From NCBI GenBank assembly GCA_950295325.1, contig OX485804.1, forward strand, positions 33,480,001-33,544,000: a stretch of DNA of 64,000 bases, in the 5' to 3' direction. The stretch's first letter is position 1, and the number at the start of each line of letters is the position of its first letter. The notes under the pieces were generated by a model. It saw only the letters and a program-made list of their open reading frames with translations. It did not search any database and had not been told where the DNA came from. This DNA comes from Polytrichum commune (taxonomy: Eukaryota > Streptophyta > Polytrichopsida > Polytrichales > Polytrichaceae). A program made the translations under genes and the position numbers. Below, in pieces: positions 23,172 through 32,215 of the stretch.

Positions 23172-25488
23172 ACATTGAATAATGAAGTTTGATATGTACT
23201 TACAAGTAGTATATGGCCACCCCATTGTCTGTAACGAAAGTGCCAAAATCCCAACCACTTTGAAAGGCCAAGGATGCCTTCTTCGGAGGCAGCTCCAAAT
23301 GACAACCACCAAGAACGAATCACATGGTACTTGGTCTCAGCATCGTACATTGTTTTCGCGTCTTTGTAATCCTTGCATATTTGTTTGTGTTGAAATTGCA
23401 ATGATAGTTTGATATACTTTTGGGTCACCTTATTCAAGCTTGCGGACCAATGGAAAAGACATGTACGCTCACGTGCAACCATGGGTAGACTTGGATCACC
23501 ATCCCCATAAATCGCCCTCACCGCATTCCAATTAGCTTGAGCACTATCAGCCATAAACCCTTTGAAGTTTACGTTTCGTACACCATTTTCTGCCATGACA
23601 GCATTCAAATTTTCCCAAAAGAGAATTTGTGCTGCACCATCTTCAGATTGTATGTCACAACACGCAATAGTCAACACTTTACAGTATCGACTCTCGTACA
23701 CATGGCAAGCCATGGTCTGACATGGTCAAACATAATTCATGAATTCTCCATATCCCCACCGACTTGCATCCTCTTCACAAGCTCCACACCACTACCTGGA
23801 AGGTCTACAGACATCTTGAAAATAAACACTTTGTCCTTTGAATGCCCTGGGAACCGACTACCATGGACGAATTTAAAAGCAGAGTGCTCTTTGAGCGCCA
23901 TAATACTATCCATAGTTCCCATTCCACTACGCAAAAAACGCTTTGATCCAGATACAAAGTTACGATAATTTGGAGACGCAAGAGTGCTGAATTTGTCCAT
24001 GACGACCTCTAGGGATGAACCAACCAAATGATGGCCTTCGACATTTGCAGGAGATTTGAGAAGGTAATCGGCCAAGAATTGTTTGCTCGCCGCCATAACT
24101 ATGGCCGAAATTTTTGTTGTGGGTGTTTTCAATACTTCATTTGCAACGCATTGGTATACCATGTCCAATAATTCACGGCATGTGCCATTGGTCACAGGGT
24201 GATCATGTACACCAAGATGAATGCAAGTCCTGGACATTCCAACGGATGTGGAGTGGATGTATATGATTCGAGCATTACACAAAGCAATGCACACACGTGT
24301 GGAACAACATTCGTTACACTCGACAGTGGACTTAGTAGGAGGAACAACACCCACAGCAAATGGGATAGGAGTTGAACCGGCCCATTCAGTGTTGTTCCGG
24401 AGGCCCCCATTGCGATTCATGTAATCACAGTAGTCATTATGACATTGGAGATGACCAGCACAAGTACAGCGCCGGAAGGACAGTCCAAAGTCATTTTGGA
24501 TATTTGTAGTTTTGGTGGTGCACCAAGGGTGACCGTCGCACATTTTGTCCATGCCGGCCATTGAGCGACCATACGTACTTGGAGCTTTGAGCGCCACAGG
24601 AGGCAAGAGAAACAAAACATCACCATTACAAGAAGATGGTAAGTACTTGACTTCACGAACATCTATACTGTCAAAATCAATGGATGCAATATCGGACTTT
24701 GATTTTTTTCTTGACTTTGTCAGCTTCAAGGCATCAACCATAGTCAACCCTATAGATGAAGGTGAAGGGTGTAGTGGAGGACGTTGAGAAGGTGAGATTT
24801 GGGGAACCATCTTCTTGTACATAAGACCGCAAGGGGATTTGGCTACATGTATAGGAAGTTGGGAAGGAGTAGAATGAACACTTCTAAATGGAAATGGCGA
24901 TGTGTTTGAAAGATCAACAAATGCACAAATGTCATCTTTTGAATCTGATAGCACAAACACACTATCATCAAGGGGTTCCACCTTAACAGGTGTGATAGAA
25001 GGAATTTGAACTGTGGATGTACCAGATTCGTTTGTCAAAATGACTGTTAAAGCTTACATCTGAGACTCATAAAGTCCTATCACCCTAAATGAACTAGGTC
25101 TTAAGATCCACATAAAACCAACATCAGTTCTATTTTTTGGAACCAAAATCGTTTCATACACCTCTCCATCTGCAGAGTACATCTCATGCTTTAAATACAT
25201 GGTTCCTATCTGGAGGTTGAATCTCAAACTAAGTAAATCCTCTGAAACACTCACATGACCATTATCTTGGACTAGCAAGATGAAGGGAACAAAAAGATCC
25301 ATGAGCTCTAATGGTAGCCATAGAAAATCAAAAGAACATATGAACAACACATCACAAAAATATGGGGTGAATGTTGCTTTCGTATAGAGTTCTGTGAGGA
25401 AATGAATGGAAATGAAAACGTGTGATACAATAATGGATGGAGATGAAAACGTGTAATACATAGCATCTAATAATACAGAAGTGGACAT

Positions 25489-25843
25489 AACACAATAATA
25501 GTCAAAGAATATTTACGAGCAAAATATACACAAAATGGCGTCAAATACTAAAAGTATTGGTATAAATTTAAAATATATATGTGTGGACTGACGTAGATGT
25601 AGAAAGAATTAAAATTGGTTGGAATAATAAATTATTGATCATTATGAATAGAACAAAATAGGTGTCCGAAAATTTTGGCGGATATAACAAAAATAAACAC
25701 ATAATGACAAACGCGTCGAAATATCTCGTTCATTGAACGCCAATTACAACATGTGATCGTAATATACGCCGGATTTTGTGACATAGATACATTGGCAGAA
25801 TAAATGATAGTACCTGATAAAAAACATATCATAGACACCAACG
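25489..25843. promoter_or_regulatory. Divergent intergenic region of the element
   Basis: This AT-rich gap separates the start of the minus-strand transposase from the plus-strand open exon at 25844. A TATATATTTTAAAT stretch (25566-25580 read on the minus strand) could serve as a TATA element. No other motif is clear. Confidence 0.35.
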
Positions 25844-26125
25844 ATGGTGGACGATGTAGAGAGAACACCCGTGAGGCCGAAAAGAAGACGTAAAAAAACT
25901 TTGTATTTCACTTCCGAGAAAAAGAGATTCAGACTCAGTGTGGGAAAGAAGGATGCAAATAAGGAAGGGAAAAGAAACTTGTTGAATACGGTAGGAAAAA
26001 CTGTGAAGACACTGGATTTTGATGCGATGGAGATTGATGAAGGTGCAAAGAGCAAAGAAGATGTAGACGATCGTATATCAGAGTCTGAATTCAAGACGGG
26101 TTCAAAGAAGACGACAAACAAAAAG
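25844..26125 (+). CDS. Putative first exon of an uncharacterised basic/acidic protein
   Basis: An open frame of 94 codons starts in a good context (ACGATGG) and ends exactly at AAG|GTAAGT, a consensus 5' splice site at 26126. The product has a basic, nuclear-localisation-like cluster (PKRRRKK, residues 12-18), is Lys-rich to about residue 55, then turns acidic (DFDAMEIDE, KEDVDD) and ends Lys-rich. I recognise no domain. The partner exon is not identified: the phase (0) does not match the acceptor at 28216 in the frame used by the downstream gene. It could be an alternative 5' exon of that gene, or a separate small gene of the element. Confidence 0.45.
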
Positions 26126-26229
26126 GTAAGTCAGTTCAACGTTCACATAATTTGATAGTACATAAGTTGTAAGTTAGGACGGAGAACCTCGTATGTTCAT
26201 TCACATGTCATGTAGTAGCAATTTATAGA

Positions 26230-27010
26230 AGTTATAAATTGGAGAGGACAAACCCTATACGTTAATGCACATGGTATATAACAGAAATTTAGGAAGACTA
26301 GAAGTCAAGAGGAGAACCCAGAGGGTTTATAAGAGCAACTTAGGAGGCGAGAAGTTGGGAGGTGAAACCCTGTACGTTAACGCACATGGTTTATAAGAGC
26401 AACTTAGGAGGCAAAAAGTTGGGAGGTGAAGCCCTGTACGTTAACGCACAGGGTTTATAAGAGCAACTTAGGAGGCAAAAAGTTAGGAGCTAAAATCCTG
26501 TGCGTTAACGCACAGGGTTTGTAATAGCAACTTAGGAGGCCAAAAGTTGGGAGGAGAAACCATGTACGTTAACGCACAAGGTTTGTAAGAGCAACTTAGG
26601 AGGCAAAAAGTTGGGAGGAGAAACCCTGTGCGTTAACCCATAGGATTTGTAAGAGCAACTTAGGAGGCAAAAAGTTGGGAGAAGAAACCCTGTGCGTTAA
26701 AGCACAGTGTTTGTAAGAGCAACTTAGGAGGCAAAAACTTGGGAGGAGAAACCCTGTGCGTTAACGCACAAAGTTTGTAAGAGCAACTTCGGAATGCCAA
26801 AGTTGGGAGGAGAAACCCTGCGCGTTAACGCACAAGGTTTGTAAAAGCAACTTAGGAAGGCCAAAGTTGGGAGGAGAAATCCTGTGCGTTAACGCACATG
26901 GTTTATAAGCGCAAGTTAGGAAGGCCAAAGTTGGGAGGTAAAACCCTGTGCGTCAACGCACAGGGTTTGTAAGAGCAACTTAGGAAGGCCAAAAGTTGGG
27001 AGGTAAAATG
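26230..27010. repeat. 64-bp tandem array, about 11 units, each centred on a palindrome (family P2)
   Basis: Units repeat about every 64 bp. The constant parts are AAGAGCAACTTAGGAGGC, AAAAGTTGGGAGG and a palindrome GTGCGTTAACGCAC extended by CC(T/C) and (A/G)GG to about 20-22 bp. GTTAAC sits at the centre in most units. Variation falls mainly outside the palindrome core; a few units have one broken arm (26626, 26690). The array lies between the 25844 exon and the TATA box at 27560. Confidence 0.95.
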
Positions 27011-27457
27011 ACAAGGAGAGCCTAAAAGTAAAACAAATATCTATTGTATGAATTTAAATCGATGTTCAGAGCGTAGGAGCAAAAAAACTATTCAAAACGG
27101 GGTTTGAATGCAAGAAATGAGAAATATGTCTACTCAAGTATTTATGCAATACGTTATAGAAGCTAGAAAATGACACAAAATAGCATTATTTTTTTTTGCC
27201 CCGAAACCCAAAATGTACGAGGTGGCCCAAAACAAGGAAATAGATAGAAGAGTGAGAAAAGAAAATGATTTCAAACCAAAACAAAATATCAGAAGAATTT
27301 GAAGCTACGGAAATTTAGATAATATAGCATATTTTTGTTCTTTTTTGGGACCCCATTAGAATTTTTTCCAGATTTTACAAGTTTTGGCAAATCTACCAAT
27401 TCCAGACAAACGCACAGGGTCTACTTGCTTAGCTAGAGGCTTTGCAAAGTTGGGCAA

Positions 27458-27489
27458 GTAGACCCTGTGCGTTAACGCACAGGGTCTAC
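27458..27489. promoter_or_regulatory. Perfect 32-bp palindrome, P2 type, upstream of a TATA box
   Basis: The half-site GTAGACCCTGTGCGTT is followed immediately by its exact reverse complement. It is the longest perfect palindrome of the P2 family and stands alone, outside the 64-bp array, about 70 bp upstream of TATAAATAG. A half copy (ACGCACAGGGTCTAC) occurs at 27410-27424. It resembles an operator in placement; that is inference. Confidence 0.85.
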
Positions 27490-27559
27490 GCTGGCAACTT
27501 TCTAGCGGCTATGCGGGGCCACGAAGAGCCACGCTAAATATGGCTGCAGGGACGAGTAG

Positions 27560-27568
27560 TATAAATAG
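27560..27568 (+). promoter_or_regulatory. TATA box for the ParB/methyltransferase-like gene
   Basis: TATAAATAG lies in a GC-richer context (GAGTAGTATAAATAGCC), an excellent plant TATA consensus. Transcription would start near 27590-27600, and the first in-frame ATG of the downstream gene is at 28225, leaving a long leader (with a possible intron) that carries the P1 palindrome array. Confidence 0.65.
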
Positions 27569-27719
27569 CCACACCCCCAAAGCATTCAATCTTTTTTCTC
27601 TCATTTGTCGGACCTGAGCTCGTCGCTGCAAGCTCTCTCATCTATAGGTGCAGTACAAGGTTGTTTGCACTTTCGTGATGACTGGGTAATTGCGCATAAT
27701 CAGGTGTAAATTGCGAACA

Positions 27720-27940
27720 GTTTGGGTCAAACGACCCAAACTGTCTGCCTAGTTTGGATAGAACGACCCAAACCATGTTCACAGTTTGGGTCGAGAGACC
27801 CAAACCACGCGTAGAAAGTTTGGGTCGAACGACCCAAACCGCGCGTAGAAAATTTGGGTCGTCCGACCCAAACTGGCTGTAGGCGGTTTGGGTCGCTCGA
27901 TCGAATTCACGTGGACAGTTTGGGTCGTTCGACCCAAACC
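27720..27940. repeat. Palindrome family P1, array of 7 in the leader of the plus-strand gene
   Basis: Seven copies of the GTTTGGGTCG inverted pair occur every 30-39 bp, several with perfect arms and a variable 0-4-base centre (AA, GAGA, TT, TCC). The separators differ from those of the intron array, so the palindrome and not the spacer is what is shared. In RNA each would form a stable short hairpin. Confidence 0.93.
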
Positions 27941-27977
27941 TCGCGTCCAACTTTGGTAGACCTGTAGTTGGACACAC

Positions 27978-28005
27978 AGACCCTGTACGTTAACGCACAG
28001 GGTCT
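27978..28005. promoter_or_regulatory. P2-type palindrome downstream of the P1 array
   Basis: A 28-bp inverted pair with half-site AGACCCTGTACGTT has one mismatch between the arms. Together with 27458-27489 it brackets the TATA box and P1 array. Confidence 0.8.
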
Positions 28006-28224
28006 GGCCTTATAGTTTTGGGTGAACGGCCACCCTAATCGTACAATATTTAAAGGTGCAAATGGCAGTGTCTAGGATAATTTTTGTCATTTTTCCCTGT
28101 GTTCGTGGTATTCTGTTGTTATTGTTGTTGCTATTGCCGTTGTTTTTGTAATGTTATTGCTAATGTGTTGCTACTGGTTTTCAAATATTTATGAAACTTA
28201 TTTCATTTGTTTTAAGACCAATCA

Positions 28225-31200
28225 ATGGATTTGGAGAGAACGACTCCTATTTCTACTGATGATGATTCCACAATGCATTCAACTCAAGATCGTCCATCTC
28301 AACAAGTTCATCATCATCAGGACATATCGTCAAATCTTCATAATAAGAAAATAAAAAATAAAAAATGAATCCCTCGATGATTTTGACTCGGATGGTGAAG
28401 ATAATGATGGTGATAAGTGTGGGAGCTTACAAACAAACGAAAGGTCAATTTCACTTCCACAATTTCCTCAATCCGTGCTAGACTTAATGCTCGCTTGCGT
28501 GTACCCTTATGTCGCATGGTTCCTATGCTGATTGTTCGTCCTGCTTTGAAGGGTGACATTACTAAATTGGAGGCTGATTTTTTCAATGGTTATCGTAATG
28601 GTAACCGTGTGTTTTATATAACGGCCACAGATTCTAAGGGAAACTTTCAATTCGTGGATGATAAGGTTCGCGCATTTTGGAGCCCAAATTGGGCTCAAGC
28701 CAATGCCCTGTTTGAATCTCAATTGGATACAGATTTGTCATTGACGTCATACAAGAACAAGATGTTTTTTATATGGGATGGAAATCACAGATTTTTTGCT
28801 TGGAAAAATTATATTGACCGCGTATATACCGAAGATTATGAATGTCATGTCTTTGTGGATTATATCATTTTGGCGTCCGAGCCTGACTACATTCCAAGTT
28901 TGTTGACTGCTATGCATGACATCAACAAGTAATATTCTTACCTATTTTTTTACACGTATTTCTAGTTTATATTTTGTTTTCCAAATTATATCATCATGAA
29001 TCTAATCAATTTAATATTTTTTTCAGGTCAACCGAAAATTCTCACGTATCCACCAATTTGGTGCATACTTTATATCGGATGCAAAATATTGGCACCATGC
29101 CTTTGACTTCCTCCAGAAAGCAACTGAATCCAAAGAATTATAAAGGATGTGAGGAGAAGTCTGTCGAAACTTGGTATTCTTTGACACGACCAATTTTTTT
29201 GGATTACATGTACAATGTAAGTTCTTCTACCATTGCTAATATGTGCCTTATGTTTATTGATTTTCATTTTACATTACACCTATATGAACTTATAAATATT
29301 GACTTTTGTTTGATTTTTCAGCAAGAACTTACTGAGGCTAGCGATATTGCTCTCAACCAGTACAATGAAATTCATCCTCTTGAACGGACATCAGACGGAG
29401 TTTCAAAAGCAATGTCCGCAGCTGTCAACAAAAAACGTGCAATGTTATCTTCTAGTTTTACGAAACAACTAGCGATTGCCGATATCAACCTTACCTCTGC
29501 TTTTCTTGAAGAAGTTAAGCACCATTGGGGTTCATTTTCGGTGCCTGAAATGCTACAAGAGAAACTTCATCGTGTTGCTGTCAGTAATGTGGATGCAGAA
29601 GTCAAAGTTGGATGGCTCAAGCTTTGGAATGGCAATAGATTTGACAAAGATGCATTGCATTTCCCGAAATCGCCCCTCTCTGATTCTGCACTTGATGATT
29701 GGTTATCAAAGTCTACATATTGGGCACAGTTGGAAAAAAAGGCTATCGAAGAGCTTCAAAATGTTCTTTCATCTCCTCTTCAGTTGCCTGCAGATGTGCC
29801 TACTCTCTCCAAGTATATCCAAACCTGGAAGTTTGCGCTTTCAATTCAATATTCTATCGTAAATTCCAAAGCGGAAAAGTTAAAAAACAAAACGGTTGGG
29901 ATGAGCAACCTAATATTGATCTTGCTATGAAACGTGTATTATACAGGTACAACCTAATCTTGTTATTTTTTTGATTTTTTTTATTCCATTTGTCAAATTG
30001 TCATGGAATATTTGACTTACAATATTTTTGTGTGTAGGTATTTTCAATATGTTTTGATTCCACATAAATGCGTTATAGGGGAACCTCGTTTTTTTCCAAA
30101 TTGGCGTGACACTGGTGCAGGAGATTCATGCATGTTCACTACTGATATTTGTTTGGATTGGTCGCTCCCACACTATGAGGATTGTGGTTGGTATCTTGAT
30201 TGTCCTAAGGATGCATGTCCATCAAGTGAGAAGACAATCCGTCAGATAAATGATGCTAAAAATATGGATCCTCGTGATACTGCAATTTTGCAAGCACAAA
30301 TTGTGCAGCTTAAACTTAGAGAGCCAGAACCAAAAGAAACAAAACGTAGTAAGAAGAAACATGTTCCTGAAACCAAAATACAAGGTCAATCGGAAATTTC
30401 ACAACATGAAGAATTGCTTGTTCTTTCCAATGATTTGGATAAGAATCCACTTGGAGACGAAAGTTCAAAGTCTGGGTGCGATGTATTGGAATTCCATTAC
30501 TCCAACACCTATGACGCTATTCATCGTGTGCCAACGGATATTTTGAGAAAATAGTTATTCATACTGAAGAACTTTCTCACGCTCTCGTTTGCTCGATCTA
30601 TTGCTGTCAAGAACAAGTCTGAAGGGGTGGATGTAGGCCCTCCTGAGTGGATCCAATGGCGGAAATTTCTTGAAAACATAAGTATTATTGTTTTGGTATT
30701 TTCTCTAATGTTCTTACTTTCATTTGGATTTTATTTTGTGTCTTATATTGTGATATGTTGTGGTATTTCAGTTCAATGACAATCCCGAATTTCATGTCAT
30801 GGGAAATCCGACTCCCTTTGCCGTTGACTTGGTTTTTCTGCAATTTCCCGACGGTCTTGATTTCAACCTCTCCAATAGACCTGCTGAAATTCCTCTTTGG
30901 AATAAATATGACAAGAACTGGATGGTTGCAACAATGTCCTTGTGCAAGTCCATCTTGTCTGATGATGGCATCCTCATAGTATTTTCTGCTATCGATGTGC
31001 AAACCAAGAAGGTTTTGAATTCAACCTTAGACAACGGCAACATGAAAGTTCTTAGGACTTTTATTTGCCTCAATTCGTACATGGTGTTCAAGGATCCGGA
31101 GTCTCCAACCTACACCGTAAGTATAACACACAATTGTTTATATTTAATTATTTTGGTGTTATTTGCATTGTATATAGTTTTAACACAATTTACATTTTTT

Positions 31201-32025
31201 TGTAGACTCCGGCATTTATGGCTCATGTCTTGGTAAGGGATTTTACTACCACAAAATCCACGAGACAACCAAACTCCATTTTTTTTGGCATTGGATTGAA
31301 AAGCAAAAACTTGCTTTTCAATTTTGTGGATGAAAAAAACATGCTTCTTCAAAAATCGGGAAGACCTTGGAGGGGGCCATATCAAAAATCGCCGCGTTTT
31401 TTTTCAAGATCTTATTGAATTGTTTACACCATCGAATGGACGCGTTGTTGATTTGACATGTTCCACTAGAGCTTCTATCCTAGCAACACACGCATGTGGC
31501 AGACATCTTCTTGCTTTTGAGGGTGATAATGACATGTTTGAGCACATATTGAAACCGCTTTTAGAAAACGTTTTGAAAGAGGGGTCATCTAAGGAGAATA
31601 TACAAGATCTCACAAAAAAAGATGATAACCTCTCAGATGAGGAGATGCTTGAATTTGAGTGTGAGTAAGTTTTAATACAATAAATTTTTATTCAATTCAT
31701 TCGTTTCATTCAATTCATTGGTTCATTTTTATTTCTTCACATTATTTACATGTTTCATCGATTTGATTTCAGGAATACGATTGGAAAGAGGACATGTCTC
31801 CCGTTTTGGGCACATAGACAATTCCTACGAAGTCCAAGCCGTAGCCCGCGTCTCCCATCATATGCCGAGAATGTTGCAATTGCAATGTTGAATCTCAAAG
31901 ATTCGGATCCAAATGAAGAATCTTGCTATAGTTCCAAAATCAATTCGCAATGCAAAGGTGCTCGAATATATATAGATGACGAGGCAAAAGATAGTTTCAT
32001 GTCTAGTGCTACTACTGATGAATAA
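28225..32025 (+). pseudogene. ParB-like domain fused to a beta-class DNA-methyltransferase-like domain (decayed)
   Basis: Seven exons: 28225-28928, 29027-29216, 29322-29946, 30038-30677, 30772-31116, 31206-31664, 31773-32025. All junctions are phase-compatible and, with one exception, carry GT/AG, giving about 1,070 codons. Exon 1 has IWDGNHRFFAW (DGNHR at 28777-28791), the signature of ParB/Srx-type N-terminal domains. Exons 5-6 read DLVFLQFPDG (30829-30855, where DPPY would stand), LSDDGILIVF, then DLTCSTRAS (31450 on, where DPFxGSGT would stand). The catalytic block comes before the SAM-binding block, the beta-class order. Motif I has lost its glycines and motif IV is not DPPY, so methylation activity is doubtful even if the gene were intact. 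Lesions: opposite one-base shifts near 28360 (A run) and 28499, a shift at about 29849, TAG at 30552, donor GT>AT at 30678, and an extra T near 31400. Confidence 0.78.
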
Positions 32026-32149
32026 ATTTTTGGACTTCATGTTGTTTATCCTTCTCAACCCTCTTATTACTAAACCCTAAAATCATCATTTGTAAGGCCA
32101 CAATTCCACGGTTATAGGATATTGGTGGCCCTATTACCGAAATTTTCAT

Positions 32150-32215
32150 CTTCCTCACTGCTCATAAGTTACCGCTCATCGCTCACCGCTCATTGCTCAC
32201 CGCTCATAAGATAGC
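32150..32215 (-). repeat. Right terminal inverted repeat with 7-bp subterminal repeats
   Basis: Read inverted, it begins GCTATCTTATGAGCGG and continues with TGAGCAA, TGAGCGG, TGAGCGA and TGAGCGG units, mirroring 21148-21247. Confidence 0.85.

Larger units (their letters stand above)
21482..25488 (-). pseudogene. MULE-type transposase with SWIM zinc finger (decayed)
   Basis: Read from 25488 down: an N-terminal region; then a Cys/His-rich block (about 24530-24190; CTCAGHLQC, YCDYMNR, CNECC, IHLGVHDHPV) resembling the WRKY/GCM-type DNA-binding domains of MULE proteins; then a DDE-like core on 23713-23204 (CDIQSEDG, FMADSAQANWN, CLFHWS, DAETKYH); then an intron (GTAAGT donor at 23203-23198, acceptor at 22842-22841, phase 0); then a C-terminal exon with a SWIM finger (CTCPDF .. 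YCKH, about 21690-21610), ending at TAG 21484-21482. SWIM plus DDE is typical of Mutator-like transposases. Lesions: in-frame TAA at 25056, TGA at 23739, a frameshift or deletion at about 23715, a frameshift at about 21755 before the SWIM finger, and another at about 21585. No functional protein is expected from this copy unless the single-base shifts are assembly errors. Confidence 0.85.
21148..32215. mobile_element. Mutator-like composite element, about 11.07 kb, with ParB/methyltransferase cargo
   Basis: The two ends match in inverted orientation: GCTATCTTATAAGCG on the left and, inverted, GCTATCTTATGAGCG on the right, continuing into arrays of 7-bp TGAGCGG/TGAGCAG units. Inside are two divergent, decayed genes: a MULE transposase on the minus strand (21482-25488) and a ParB/methyltransferase-like gene on the plus strand (28225-32025). 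Between and within them lie two classes of palindromic arrays and a TATA box. Mutator-like assignment rests on the transposase (DDE core plus SWIM finger). I could not find a 9-bp target duplication. The outermost few bases may extend to a GGGA motif on each side. Confidence 0.8.

Noticed and set aside
26230-27010. CRISPR-like appearance (regular palindromic repeats)
   Set aside because: The whole 64-bp unit is repeated, not only the palindrome, so there are no unique spacers; the context is a plant transposon with introns.
27642-27977. 111-codon minus-strand open frame
   Set aside because: It is the translation of the palindrome array itself, with repeated 'FGSDDPN'-type units.
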